DNA of 44,318 nt, taken from contig JAEUBA010000150.1 of NCBI GenBank assembly GCA_018257865.1, positions 1 to 44,318 on the forward strand, written 5' to 3'. Below, one piece after another: positions 1-12,440 of the stretch. Position 1 is the first letter of the stretch. The number at the start of each line of letters is the position of its first letter. Under the pieces are notes generated by a model. That model ran no database searches and was not told the origin of the DNA. It saw only the letters and a program-made list of their open reading frames with translations. This DNA comes from Stereocaulon alpinum. Its lineage: Eukaryota > Ascomycota > Lecanoromycetes > Lecanorales > Stereocaulaceae. Made by a program: the position numbers and the translations under genes.

Positions 1-3000
1 GCTATAGAGGTAATAGCGGGGAGCCTTAGTTCTTTAGTAGATATTATAAGTCTTAATATACTTATTAACCTACTTAGAACTCCTATACTAAAAGTATTTA
101 TAGGTAAGTAACTTATATATCTTTTTAGCGCTAAAGTACCCTACTAGGGGATTATTATAGTATTTACTAATAAGTTCTTCCTTTAAGGCTTTATCTCTAA
201 GGATATATAGGCGGTTATTATTTCTTAATAAACCTTCTAGGTCTAAAGTCTATACCTTACTTCAGAGACGGCGCTGCGACGGTATACCCTTATTTATAGA
301 AAAGGATTTTATCTAATTATTAGTAGCCTATAAGTCTTAAATTAAAGTCTTAATTAAATATTAAGGATCCTTATAAGCTAACTTAATAATACCTCTTATA
401 TCCTTTTAAGGAATAATAACTTAAAGGCCTATAATTTAAAACGCCGGCGATATTACCGTAATAATTTCTTTACCTTCCTTATCTCTACCCTAAAGTGCGA
501 GTTTATTCTATAATATTAGTAATAACTTAGTGTTTAGCGGGGAACTTCCTTTATAATTAAGGCGTCGTAATAGCGGATCCGCAGGATTCGTTTTTCTAGT
601 ATAATAAGTAATTTCGAAATTAAAAGTAGCGAGCGTTAGCGCCTATCTAGCTTACTAAGAATTTAATTACTTCTACTTTATAAAGCCCTTAAGATTATTA
701 TAATTAGTAAGAACCTTAATAGTAAATAGGCTACCTTCTAAGTAGTACCGCTACTATTTTATTACCGCTACTATAGCGAGCAATTCTTAGTCGTAAACCT
801 TATAATTCTACTCCGTAGGAATTATCTTCTAGGACTAAAAGGTAATTAGGTACTAGTAGCTATTATTATCTAGCTGCGTAAGTACTACTATAATAGTAAA
901 GTTAGAGGCGTTAGTTTCTATACGTAACTTTACTTCTAGGTTAAAGTAGCGGAGAAACAGCGTACTAGAAAAGATATCCTAAAGCTTTTAAAAAGTACCT
1001 TTAGTACTATTATTCTACTAAAGTTAACCTACCTTTTTCCCGTCCTTACTACCTTTAAGTAAGTCGGTTAGAGGCGTAGTAATAGTAGCGTAATTATAAA
1101 TAAACCGCTAGTAGAAATTTATAAAGCCTAAAAAGACTTATATATCTTAAAAGGTCTCTAGCCTAAGCTATTCCCTAATTATTATTATACGTTCCTAATC
1201 TATTACTACGCTATTAGTAGATATAATAAATCTAAGAAATTCAACCCGTTTAGTACTAAACTAATACTTCTTTAGGTTAGCGAAAAGCGAGAACTAACGT
1301 AATTATTCTAGTACTTACTAAATATACTACTAGTAGTCCGCTGGGTTCGCGCTATAAATTAAGATATTATTAAGATAGATAATATACGAAATATTAATAA
1401 GCCCTATAAGAGCCCTATTAATATACGCTTAAAACGTCGCTAGGGCGTTAGCGAGCCTAAAAGGTATAACTAAGTATTTAAAGTAGCTATAGCGGGTATG
1501 GAACGCAGTCTTCTACTTATTACCTTCTTTAATTTAGATCCTATAATAGGTATCCTTTAAGTCTAACTTAGTAAACTTTTTAGCTCCGTATAAGTAGTCT
1601 AATATCTTAGTAATTAGAGGTAATAGGTATTAATTTTTAATAGTTACTATATTTAACCCCTGATAATTAATATAAAGACGCAGCCTACTATCCTTCTTTA
1701 GTATAAAGAGGATAGGTACTCTAGCTAAAGAAACTAAATAGCGTATCTAGCCTTTTATAAGCGTATTATTAAGATAGCGCCGCAGCTCCGCTAGCTTAGA
1801 TTAAGATAGATTATAGAGAGGCCTATAAGGCGGCTCCTTACTATCCTTAATATTAATTATATAGTCGCCTTCCTTTAATAAGGGTAAGGTTCTAGCTTTC
1901 TTATTTAAGAAGATATTAGAGAACTCTAATAATTCCTTTAAAATCTATTCTAGGCTTCCTCTATCTAAGTAATTAGTTACTACAGCAGCGTATATAATTA
2001 TATAAACTTTAGGCTCCTTCTTAAGGTAATAGCCGAAGATAGTAGGCTTATTAACCTAAAACTTTTTAGTATTAACCTTAAACCGCTACTACTCCGCTAA
2101 AGGATTAAGTAAAATCTTTATTTACTTTAACCCTAGTATACTAACTATAATATTAGGACCCTTAAGATTAATAGTATAGAAAAGTATACTATACTCCTTA
2201 CTATAGCCCTAGCTATTAATAAGTATATACTTAAATTAATAGGTACTATAGATATATATACTAAAGCTACTTAGAGCTTCTAGTAGTAGTAAGTTAGTAG
2301 TAGAAGGTAATAGGTCTTATTAAACTATAAACTTCTAGGAGATTAAATTAAGCTACGATCTAGTATCTAGTAAAGTAGTAACCTACTATAGGCTAGTATT
2401 AAGCGTTATCTAACCCTTAGTTAGGATAAAAGGACTTACCTCTACTTTTTAAGTTTCTTCCCCCGCTTCTAAGGTAGTTACGGGGGCTAATTATTTTTTA
2501 CTAATACTATACTGATACTAGTATAAGTTATAGGCTTATCGCGATTAAGATAATTTAGGCTTATATAGCCTAGCTTTCTATAATAATAGTAGATAAGCTT
2601 AGTTACTAAATCTAAATTAGTCTTCCGCTTTAGACTCCTTAAATAAGATTTATTTCGCGCTAACTATAAGCTATCGACCCTTAGGCCTAGCCTATTAGGC
2701 TTAGAAATCCGTTATTCTAATAGGCGGCTCCCTTATAACTTAGAGGCCCTATAGTTAGATAATTTCCTATAAGTACTTAAGCCGCCGCCTCTATAATACT
2801 CGCGCCTTATAGTATTCTCTTATATAATAGCTTAGGTAATAATATTATCCCTATTATTAAATACCTTACCTATACTTAAGATTTTATTCTTCAGCTCTAG
2901 TCTTAGCTTAGCTAGGAAAAGGTTAGCTTTAAGCTTTAGGGCTATAGGCGGTAGGTTAGCTTCTAACTCCTCTAAGTAGGCCTTAAATATAGTAACTTTT

Positions 3001-4065
3001 TAGTTAGAATATTACTTTACCTCCTTAAACCTTTCGTAGGCGAGGAGACGGCGGTTAATAGGATCTATAACTAAATTATATAGGAATTACTTAAAGAATT
3101 CGAATATTATATTATCCTATCTATAGTCCTTTAGGTAGGTATTCTACTAAGAATTTAGGTTATCTTTTAGGGCGTCTATATAGTAGACTATCTTAGATAG
3201 TTTAGTAGTAAAGTACTCTAGACTCTTAAAAAACTTCTTCTCTAAGTTAGCGAACTAGCGTAGGTATTTACCCTCGCTAATTCCCTTATAGGGTTATATA
3301 TTCTTAGGCCGAAAGCTTTTCAGCACTAGGGGTCTTTAGAGTCTAATAGGTAGGTTTATAGGCGCGCTAAAGGCGGGCGTTATAAGATATAAAGAAATCC
3401 TTTAGCTAGTAATATTAACTAATTATACTAATATAATAGTAGTAAGATATTATTCCTCCTCTTAAACTATCCCTATAGGTATTCTAATAGTACTCTATAA
3501 CTTAGGGTATTAAATTATATCGTTTTCAGCTTCTAATACTGATAATTCGCGTAGTTACTTTAGGCGGCGATTCGTCGCTTAGGCTTCTTATAAGCGTTAC
3601 TTAAGATTAGCGTCGTCTAAATTAGAGGTATCTAGCTAAAACTCTCCGTCGGTCCTATAGCTCTCCGTAGGATCGTTATTATTATTAATATCGTTAGGTT
3701 CTTCGGCGTTAGCAACGGTCGTAGCAGTATAACCGTATATTTAACCTAATATTATAGTAACTCTGAGCCTCTCCCTTAAAAAGGTAGAGAAATTAGAACT
3801 ATAAAGGCTAGCGACGCTGGCTCTAAGCTAGCGCACTAAGGTATAAGAGACGTAAAGTTACTAGATTTAGGTATTAAGTAATAGATATAATTATATTACT
3901 TAGTAGTTAAGTAGTAGCAGAACTAATTTCTAAAGATCCCTAAAATATAGGGGAGTCCTAGGTACTAATACTATTACTAAGCCCCTAGACCCTAATTAAT
4001 ATTATTGCGTTGGCGTAGCTATAACGCGCACACGCTTAAGGGTTAATATAGTAATACTATCCGGC
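1..4065 (-). mobile_element. RIP-degraded Ty3/Gypsy element, copy A (3' end outside window)
   Basis: Read on the minus strand this is a Gypsy gag-pol full of stops. Right to left: LTR and leader (about 4,065-3,770), Gag (about 3,500-2,900, with a stretch clearly homologous to the Gag of copy C at 29,450-29,750), reverse transcriptase (about 1,760-1,360, with the FxLKKDxGL and LDLKDxY type motifs), RNase H, and the integrase N-terminal region (about 240-110, with a readable RYYNNPL type motif). CpA and TpG are nearly absent, so Trp, Gln and Met codons have become stops or Ile. It belongs to the same family as copy C (28,680-35,488) but is clearly diverged from it. The end with the 3' LTR lies beyond position 1. 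Domain limits are by eye. Confidence 0.85.
3808..4065 (-). repeat. 5' LTR of Gypsy copy A
   Basis: On the minus strand this stretch matches the 5' LTR of copy C (28,680-28,914) in blocks. The blocks are a CTTTACGTCTCTTATA segment, a CCTAAAATATAGGGGA type segment, and the junction with the leader, TTTATA followed by GTTCTAATT. The inner edge at about 3,808 is fixed by that junction. The outer edge at about 4,065 is approximate because the two LTRs have diverged there. Confidence 0.55.
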
Positions 4066-5111
4066 CGCTAAAGAAACCTCTTAAAAGGGTAAAAACTTTA
4101 GTATATCTATAACCCTTCTCCTATACTTTATAACCTACTAATAGGTAGGCCTCTATATACTACTAGTACTTCCGTCTAGTTTTATTTATTATAAGAATCC
4201 CTAAAGTTAGCGGTTCCGTTTTACTACTAGATAACTTAGTTATCCCTTCCCTTAGCTTAATCTTAACCTCTTAGATATCCTTCTCCGTTATAGGCCTAAG
4301 CCTTTATAGTATAGTTAGTATAGCCTAAGCTAAATACTATATACCTCGCTAAACTAGCTATTAGCCCTACTACCCCTTTTTACTATTACCCTATTCTCTC
4401 TTTTCCGCGCCTAATCTTATCTATATATATATAGCTACTCCCTACCGAAGCGGATATTATATCCCGCTAGTACCTTAGTATAGTACCTAGCTATTAGGGT
4501 AATTAACCCTATATAGGTATTAGTATCTAAGTACTATAGATAGAGGTCCTTCTATACGCGAGTTTTCGCTATATATACGTATACTTTACCTACTCGTTAA
4601 TAGCGGAGGTAGACGTTTAGTCCTACTAAACTTTATATAGCGGTTATCTTATAACTCTTAAGGTAGATAAGGCCCCTTATAGTTTTAAATATTACTAGTA
4701 TCTAAGGAATAGCTAGATAGGAGCCTTTACTTAGGCCTAAATTTTTAGTTCTATATATATCTATTCTATACTCTTTCTCTCCCGTTTATATAGGTAGGTA
4801 AGGTAGGCGTACCCTATTTTATAATCTTCTCTCCCTAATATATTAGACTACGGCTATACTACTTTATTATTCGATTAACTATACTATAGATAGTTCGTTC
4901 TTTATCGCTTTAATTTATTAAGGAGGAGGAGGAGGAGGAGGATAAGGGGGAGAATAAGGGATCTCCCCTAGGTACTATAGGCGCGTTAAGTAATATAGAT
5001 ACCGCTATAAGTTAGGCCTACTACGTCGTAGTATAAGATCTCTTAGCTCTCTAGACTACTGCGAGTAGTAGCTGAAGGTTCGTAGCTAGTAAGACGTATA
5101 CCTAGATCTCG
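4066..5111. other. unassigned RIP-degraded DNA
   Basis: This stretch is AT-rich, lacks CpA/TpG and is stop-laden in all frames. I recognise no protein motif. It is probably the remains of another element or of sequence flanking copy A. A short purine trinucleotide repeat lies at 4,921-4,941. Confidence 0.5.
4921..4941 (+). repeat. (AGG)7 microsatellite
   Basis: Seven perfect AGG units, followed by a purine-rich stretch. AGG contains no CpA or TpG site, so RIP cannot erode it. Confidence 0.9.
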
Positions 5112-6238
5112 TCGCTAGCCGTATTCTATATATTACTACTTAAGAAAGTAGACCTTAAGATACTACTATAAACCGTACTACTCCTCTTAGATTAGGATAA
5201 TAAGGAATATAATATTAAAGAAATCCTAGATTACTAAGTAATTAAAGGAAGGAAAAGGTATTTAATTAAGTAGTTAGGTTATAATTATTTAGAGAATATA
5301 TAGGAGTTACTATCTATACTTAACTATCCTAAAAAGCTAGAATAGTTCTAAAACTAAAATCTATAGTTAAGGGATCCTACCTAAAGAAATTAAACTCGCT
5401 AGTATTAACTAACTAAGGGTTATTAAAAGTTTTAAAGGAAGCTTTAGCCTTCTCCTTCTTCTCTTATACTATAATATTTTTTAACCCTTATTTTACTATC
5501 CTATCCTACTCCTTATAAATAGACTTAATTCCGGTTTAAGTTTTAATAGCTTTAGTAACCGCCTTATTATATTTAAGCTTTAAGTATTCCCGCCTTTTAG
5601 CTAAGTACCTCTATTTAGAAAGACTAATAAGAGTTAGGAAATAGTTTACCCTAAAGTAAATATATTCTAAATAATAATTAATTTCGCTATTTAACTAGTA
5701 GGCTAATTTTTATAACCTATATTACTAGTACTAGTACTTAGATAAGCTAATTATACTAAAACCCTTAATTAGCTTCGCCTAATACTCTTTAAAAGATAGC
5801 TTTTAAGGCTTTAGTATTAAGGAAGATTATTAAAGTTACTAAGTTTCTTTAGGATAAAGAATCCTTAATAAGGGGATTATATTATAAGTTATTCTATAAT
5901 ATAATTAATTAGGATTAATATAACGCGTCTAGGGTATATAATCTATTATAATAGGAGGATTATAAGAATTAGTACGTAATCCTAGTCTCTTAGGATTATA
6001 AAGATTAGGGTATAATTACTATAATCCTATTAATCCTAGGCTAGGGGCCTAGGATCTAGGTAAATATATAAGGAAGGGTTTCCCTTTAGTAGAATATTTT
6101 CTTATCTCTTTATATTTAACTTATATAATAGAGAGGAGTCTTAACTAAAGATACTTTAACGACTATCTATCTCTATTACCTTCTTAAGTGCTTAATATAC
6201 TATATAATTTACCCGTAGGAGTTAAACCCCCCGTTATA
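5112..6238 (+). mobile_element. chromovirus (Ty3/Gypsy) 3' fragment, copy D: chromodomain plus 3' LTR
   Basis: The plus strand encodes a degraded chromodomain at about 5,190-5,350. Readable pieces are EEILNY, VIKGRKRYLIK, LGY and LSILNYPKKLE, separated by stops where Trp and Gln codons stood. About 800 bp of non-coding sequence follows and ends in the LTR terminus at 6,238 (CGTTATA, a RIP-altered CA end). The same segment occurs inverted at 15,774-16,930, and the last 180 bp (6,060-6,238) are nearly identical to 15,955-15,774. The 5' part of the element (RT, RNase H, integrase core) is missing. The left limit is where similarity to the inverted copy stops. Confidence 0.8.
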
Positions 6239-7860
6239 TCTTACCCCTATATAGTAAGTCTACTACTAATTTTACCTTCTCTTATAATCTTCCTTCCTTA
6301 TACTAATACTCGTTTATATAGGTTACGTTAATTTAGTCTACCGCTTTTTATTTTTAACTATATTATATTAATTCTATATTATTTAAAATCTTTATTATAG
6401 TTACTAGTATATCTAATCTTAAGCTACTTAATCCTAAGTTAGATAATTCTAAGCTAGTTAATTATAAGCTAGTTAATTCTAAGGTAGATAATCCTAAGCT
6501 AGATAATCTTAAGCTAGTTAATCCTAAGCGCCGTAAGAAAAAGCTATAATCTAAAAAAGGGGGTAAAAAGAATTAAAAGGACCTACTACTAAACCCTATA
6601 AGCCTAAATAACCTACTATAACCCCCTATACTACTACCTACCCCGCCTCTAGGTAGCCTAATTATAGTTAATAAGGAGCTACCCCCCCTAACCTTAGATA
6701 ACACTACCTCTAATAACCTACCTACGAATAGTAAGTTATTAGTAAACGGTATAAACCCTACTATCTAGTAAGGGAAGCGTAGCGGTTATAAGACGTTACT
6801 AGGATAAATAGTAGAGAAGAAAATACCTACTATAAAAAGGATACTAAATAAGGTAGGTATATTCTATATATAACTAATTCTATAGCTAATATACTACTAT
6901 AGACGACTACGAAAATAGCTGGTAAGTATATATTAAAAGTATTAGTAAGACTTTTTAGTATACGCGTTTAAAAGTATTACTATAAGGCGGGAAGTAGGTA
7001 TTTCTAGTTATTATTCTAATAATTATAACTAATAATAATCTAAAGCGTAGGTACTTTAAGAGATATAATACTATTAAAAGTCTATAGAGCTACTTATTCT
7101 AAAAGTATTATTTAATTAATTAGTAAGAGAGATTACCCTAGGTATTAAGGGTAAGCGGACGTATACCTATAATAGTTATAGGTAGTAAAGAAGTACGCTA
7201 GGCGTAATTTAGGAGGTATTAGAGGCCTTTATAATTAGATTCTTTAAGGGTAAGACTATCGTTTCTAATCTATTTCTCTTATTCTAATATATAGCTAGTA
7301 AAATAGATACTAACCTATATATAATCTATATAAAGAGAGTAACCTTATAATTTAAGGACCTATAACTTTATAAGTATCTAACCTAGCCCTTTAGTTAGGA
7401 TTATAACTAATACTATCCTTAGCTACTAAAGAAGGTAGTAGGGGGTAAGAGTAAGGGTAAGATATAAGGAGGAGGTATGGGTAAACTAATTATTAATAGA
7501 ACTTAGGATAGTTTATAGACTAATTAAGATTCCTATATCTATCTATTAATATTTTAATAAGCTTAATAGCTTCTTATACCTATCTAGCTTTACTACTATA
7601 GTCTATCTCTACTACTAAATATAATATAATTACTTAAAGAATTCTAGTTATTATTTTAATTATCGCCTTCTAATACTAACTATTTCCCTAAAGTCTTATC
7701 TTATCCGCTACTAGGATATCCTATACTACTAGGATATCCTACTAATATCCTATAGCTCTTAGTAATCCTATCCTAACCTATACTATACCAGCAGTAGTAT
7801 AGGATCCGAGACCTTTATACTATACTATCCTATGGGATAGCAGAAAGTCTAATATCCTAT
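6239..7860. other. unassigned RIP-degraded repeat, left flank of the gene island
   Basis: There is no recognisable transposon domain. The stretch contains a 15-bp tandem array (6,415-6,519) and, after about 6,520, a basic-looking frame (PKRRKKK). Near the island (7,700-7,860) it contains repeated GGATATCC and ATCCTAT words, and CpA/TpG begin to reappear. It may be a degraded gene or an unclassified element; I cannot decide. Confidence 0.45.
6415..6519 (+). repeat. 15-bp tandem repeat, seven units
   Basis: Seven units of the form AATCCTAAGCTAGTT, with one to three differences each, start at 6,415, 6,430, 6,445, 6,460, 6,475, 6,490 and 6,505. An eighth unit decays after 6,520. Because 15 is a multiple of three, one frame stays open and reads as a five-residue repeat (NPKLD / NPKLV), followed by the basic run KRRKKK. 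This suggests that the array was once coding. Confidence 0.8.
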
Positions 7861-7869
7861 ACCATCCTA

Positions 7870-8208
7870 TACCTTTCCGGGTAGTACTCAGGCCCACCGC
7901 TAGTCACTCACTCCTCACATCTCATATTACTTTGGTATTTTTGGTGTTCGCAGTAACTATGGGACTCAGGCGGCCTACATATCTGTTAGATGGAGAGTCT
8001 TGACTTTCAACTAAAATATGCCTCAGCCTCAGTCAATTTCATTATGATTGTTGTCTTCATGATGATATATTGAAAGTTTCGCCGCTCTTGTTGATGTCTT
8101 CATCCAAGTCTTGACATATTGAGCGTTCGTCGTTCTCGCGTTCTAATATTTCCTTCCTGTTACTCCACATTCGTTTAAGAAACCGTCCATTCAGCCAATC
8201 ACATCAAG
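7870..8208 (+). promoter_or_regulatory. upstream region of the GPI-anchored protein gene
   Basis: There is no ORF of note. The region must carry the promoter and 5' UTR of the gene starting at 8,209. I see no convincing TATA box; pyrimidine-rich stretches precede the start codon. Confidence 0.4.
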
Positions 8209-9196
8209 ATGCAATCCAGATTCCTCACTAGCGTAGCCCTCTTCTCAGTCCTTTCTCTCGCACAGCTGAATGTAGATCTAGGCCTTGTAAGTTCCCTCCA
8301 GCCCCAGCCCACCGTACTCACAAGCTGATGCCTCCTTCCAGGTTTCAAAAGTGCACAACGACGTCAACAAAGTCGTCTCAACCATGAAAGCAGACTTCAC
8401 CCACACAGCCGACCTCGCAGCCATAGTATCTACCGCTCCCGCCACCGTTCTAGCCGCCGCCTCACACGATTCCACCGTACTCTTGGCGGAACTCGCCAGC
8501 GCAACCACTACCCCAGACTGGTTCAGCAAACTCCCCACCTCGGTCGTCAACGCCTTCATCACCGATTTCGCGATGCCCAACAAAGCCAAACAAGACTTCA
8601 ACGAATACATTTCCTCCGCAGCCGCACTGCCCGAGGGAAAATCCCTCCTCAAAGCCGTCTATGCCGCTGCCCCGACTAGTATCCAGTCTCTCTACAGAGA
8701 CCCGATGGGAGTGGTTGTAGCCCTAGAAGCGAGCGCAACACCGGTGTGGGCATCTGACATTCCTGCCCCGCTTCGGCAGAGCGTCGGTGCTGTCTACGAC
8801 TCAGCGTTGCGCATATATGAAGCCGATCTTAAACCCACTAAGACGCACGAGCAGTTTGCTAATAGGACCGGGAACTCGGGGTACTTTCCTTCTGGAACTG
8901 GTTATCCGTGGGCCATTCCTGTCGGGACTGGATATCCCAATGGATGCCCAACGTGCCAATCTTGCACTCCAGTCACAGTCTACACCACTATCACTGCTGC
9001 GCCCGGACAATCAAGTACTCATAGGGCTCCATCGACGGTTGTGCAGTTCAAGACATCTTCTAAGAGTATGGTGGCTTTCACTTCGAGCCCTTCAAAAAGT
9101 GTAGTTGCCTTCACTGGTGCGGCGGCTCCGACGAGGACAGCGGCTGCTGGTGTTGCGGCGCTTGTTGCTGGTGCTGGTGCTTGGTTGAATGGTTGA
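8209..9196 (+). CDS. secreted, probably GPI-anchored cell-surface protein (two exons)
   Basis: Model: exons 8,209-8,286 and 8,342-9,196, 310 aa. The 55-bp intron (8,287-8,341) has donor GTAAGT, branch CTGAT at 8,325 and acceptor CCAG, phase 0. The ATG was chosen because it adds a signal peptide (residues 1 to about 19) to the long ORF, which otherwise lacks a start. Residues 27 to about 185 form an Ala/Ser-rich, probably helical domain of no family I can name. Then come a Gly/Tyr/Pro-rich linker with an N-glycosylation site (Asn200), the cysteine cluster CPTCQSC (228-234), a Ser/Thr-rich stalk with a doubled SKS(M/V)VAFT unit (266-284), and a hydrophobic C-terminal tail (about 292-310) typical of a GPI-attachment signal. 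The expected location is plasma membrane or wall. It converges with the CorA-like gene, 265 bp between stops. Function is unknown; an HsbA-like surface protein is one option I could not confirm. Confidence 0.8.
8287..8341 (+). other. intron 1 of the GPI-anchored protein gene
   Basis: GTAAGT donor, CTGAT branch site and TTCCAG acceptor, 55 bp, phase 0. It separates the signal-peptide exon from the body of the protein. Confidence 0.85.
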
Positions 9197-9461
9197 ATGT
9201 TTTGTTAATGTATGTACCATGGAGGAATATGCTTGGATGGCGTGGGGTAGCCGGTAGTATTGATGTTTTTCCTTTGGGTGGTGCATGCGCGCGGGGTATC
9301 CATGACTTCCTCGCGTCCTTAAGCAATGGTCAACCTAATTTTGTTCTGCTCTGTAAGTCCGTGTAAGTTGCCAGTCTAGACCCTCGATGTAATACATCTG
9401 GCCCATCTGTCTATGATGCCATGCAAGACTACTCCTCCCGAATACTATGTACCCTTCCCGT

Positions 9462-12432
9462 TTAAAAAATTGCCTTGAGCAGTAAGACTACCAGGGAGCC
9501 AATGTAGATGAATCCAAGTACGATTGTGACTCCAACCTTGATACCCTTCTCTAAAGGGCGAGTCCAGACGGCGACTACTGGACCGACAGCTACGGCCGTC
9601 GCCACTAGGGCGATCAGGAAAATCCGCGAAGACAGCCAGGAGGGTATTGTGAAGAGATCACGCCATTGGCGAACCAATGGCACTTGTTGCTCTTGGCCTT
9701 TCTGCCTGGGGGCAGGTTTGAATATATCACGCCGGAAATGGAGACCCCGAGCGTCAGTGTACAGTAGAGTTCGGGCAACGAAGTGTGCGGCCACTAATAC
9801 CAACACCAATTCTAAGACAGTGAGAATTGCTTGGTAGCCATGATTCATGTCCCTCGTCCACAGGAAGGCTAACGGCACCGCAAGGATCCCAACGATTACT
9901 GTGACAATAGTTGTGAGAAGTCCAATGCGATGCCAGACCCAGATAAGAAAGGATGTTGTGGGGATAGAAGCGCCAGGTGGTAGACCTGCGTCAGCTCTGA
10001 TCTCTTTCATGTAGTGTCGGCGGACACTAATAACAGAAGCGCTGCGTATGAACAGACGAAGGGCGTAGGAGCAGGTCGTAATGATAATGGCAAGGATAAA
10101 GAACGTTGAAAGGGACACTCTACTTGAGCTCAGTTCCTTCACTTGCATACTGAATATGCTGGCTGAGAATGTCAGTGGTATGAAGAAGAAAGCCAACTCC
10201 GTCAGCTTTGTGACACTTTCTGCCTCTGCGATGCCTCGCTTGCTTTCCACGATGGACATGTTTGCCATCAACGATGTATAAGAGCTTTTGGTTCGTTGCC
10301 CCAGGGTTAATATTTGGGCAACGCAGTCTTGAAGCAGGTGGTCTGTCGCAGAACGCGCTCCGCCGTTGGCGTCGGGCCGTCCCACTTGACCAATAAATGT
10401 GGCAAATCGACGGAGCGAGTCCTCTAATTGTTGGAGTTCGGTGTCGAACCTTTCTAGCAGGTGTCGCCAATGGATGAGTCTTTGCTGTATAAGCGTATCG
10501 TCCAGAATGTGCTGTCCGATTTCCTTCAGCGCCAAATCCATCAGACGCAACACGTTTAGTGTATCGCGTTGTGCAATGGCGAAAAGGCTGCCCAGAGGGT
10601 CCCCTTGTGTAGCCCTACTGTGCTGATGATTGTTTTCATGCTGTATCCATTGCGCGAGACTTCTTGCCGTAGATCTGTTGTTGTCCATATGCTCAGCAAG
10701 AAGTTCTGCCTTCAATGTCGACATGAGAAAATCGTAGTCCACCACGGGCCCTCTGGGGAACACGCCTTCGAACATACAGCGAGCCAGAGGTTCAAGTGTG
10801 ATCCTCTCAGAACCTACCCGCTCAGCAAGGACATCTGGCTCTTCGGCTCCGTCAACACCTTCAGATTTCTTAGGGTTAGTTCTGGTTAGGCGTGCCAGGA
10901 GTTTAGCCACCCCACTGCGAGTCTTAGGATCGCGAACGAGCTTTCCCCTCGTTTCGCGCTTTTTGCTTCGCTGGCCCTTTTCGGGATCCGCTGACTGGCC
11001 AGCATCCTCTCCAGCAGCGTCTCTCTCGTTGGAAGGCTCATCACCAACCATTGGCTTGCCCGTTAGCCAGGCACCTAGGTTGAGCCATTTATTCCCTGAT
11101 CGCTGGCTGGGCCTGACAAAAGTACGGGACCTAACGAGCGCTTTGGGTGGAGGGCTCAACTCCTCCTGCGCTGGGGGTCTGCTGTCTCCAGCGTGCCGCT
11201 GGTCTTCCGAAGGGGTTGTAAGGCCTATTGGCTCATAGACCCCCAATTTTTGCAAGGCTATTGCTGCGCCGCTCATTTGGTCTTGTAGTATTGGTAAAGG
11301 GTCCAGCAAAAGCACGACTGAGCTGACGGTTAATACTTAAGCCGAAGACAAAGATCTTGCACGCACCAACGCTGCAGCCTCCAATTTGCCGGCTCCATAT
11401 TGTTGCCTTTTCTTCCCAAGCGGCCATATCTCCCACAGCGACATGCGTCTCAGCATCAGTCCTCAAGTTCCAGTCACGCCTCAGTATGTTAGTAGAAGGT
11501 CTTGTAGAGTGACCGACACCATAAGGCTTGCCAGCATCATTCGGAACTGCCTCAGTCCATGACATCGATGGCTCGCGGGGATCTAGAAGTGTTTCCCAAT
11601 CAAATGCCGAGTAAGGCCGTTGCATTTTCCGTTTGACTGGCCTATACCACCTAAGCGTTCTGTAATTCTTGGCCATATCACGGGTAATCCAGGTGTCGGA
11701 TTCGGCATCACCGTACTCGCCATTTTGCCACCCTGCATTCAGAAGATGCTCCTCAAACACTTCGGGGCTGATGTTCAAGGAAGATCCAAGACATTCAATA
11801 AGGTCTGTGGATAGATCCTCTGCGACTATGAGCCGAAGCTGGACATCTTCCGGATGACCCTCCAGAATCTGACGAAGTGACACGTTGCCCTCCATATAGA
11901 AGTCATCAGTCTCTTTTCTGCAGGTAAATGTTCGCCTAGAAGTCAACGCATTGTTCGAGTAATCATAACACTCCACGTTAACCTGCTTCTGACGGCCTGA
12001 GCCAAGGACATTGTTGAAATGTGGCAAGTGCGGACGTAGGAACTTCAGCGCTTGGGCGTAAGGTTTGGGTTTTGGCTGCGACTTGACTGGTTTTGCGGGC
12101 AATGTAGCTTTGATAGCGGCCGAGCTCTTCTTCTTCGCAGGTATTACAAGGTCTATCGACGGTTGTTCATCGATCGAATCCGGTATGGCTGTAGATATTG
12201 CATCTGGGTCGTCAGGCAAAGGGACGTAGGCGCCCGACGCGACGTTCACGAGAGCCTCCAAAGATGTCCGCTGTGCACTGTTCTGCTCGCCGTTGCCTTC
12301 GGCATTTTTTGAAGGCGTATATAACAAGGCACTATCATCAGGTGCTTGCAAGGCGCCAGAGACTAGCGCGTGTTCATGTTCTAGGCTAGGAGGTAAAGTA
12401 TTGGGTGTGGGCGGGACTGGTGTCTCGGACAT
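9462..12432 (-). CDS. CorA-like divalent cation transporter family membrane protein (two exons)
   Basis: Model: exons 12,432-11,367 and 11,317-9,462, 973 aa. The 49-bp intron (11,366-11,318; donor GTGCGT, acceptor CTCAG, phase 1) joins GGCSV to VLLLDPLPIL with an intact frame. The N-terminal 130 residues are low-complexity (Pro/Ala/Lys). A cytosolic domain follows with HPEDVQLRLIVAEDL (193-207) and ISPEVFEEHLLNAGW (221-235), typical of fungal CorA-like proteins, and then a charged linker (about 400-520). The CorA-type segment LTELAFFFIPLTFSASIF (727-744) leads to SMQ where magnesium channels have GMN. More hydrophobic spans are at about 757-780, 813-842, 850-874, 918-941 and 950-972. Pore-type CorA proteins have two spans, so this is the enlarged fungal relative and cation transport is only inferred. 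ATG 12,432 is preferred over 12,447 because the latter lies in a likely 5' UTR intron. Confidence 0.85.
11318..11366 (-). other. intron in the CorA-like gene
   Basis: 49 bp, donor GTGCGT at 11,366, acceptor CAG ending at 11,318, with TTAAC-type branch candidates near 11,330. Splicing gives GGCSVVVLLLDPLPILQD across the junction; without it the two ORFs only overlap out of frame. Confidence 0.85.
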
Positions 12433-12440
12433 TGAGTCTT

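Noticed and set aside
1..7860. native protein-coding genes in the AT-rich blocks
   Set aside because: ATG and TGG are nearly absent, stops occur every few codons, and all recognisable frames belong to transposons.
8278..8652. 124-codon ORF on the minus strand
   Set aside because: It lies antisense to the GPI-anchored protein gene, covers its intron, and has no domain or splice context.
9508..9837. plus-strand ORFs at 9,508-9,837, 10,081-10,281, 10,399-10,626, 10,569-10,889 and 10,798-11,238
   Set aside because: All are antisense shadows of the CorA-like gene, whose frame is supported by membrane spans and family motifs.
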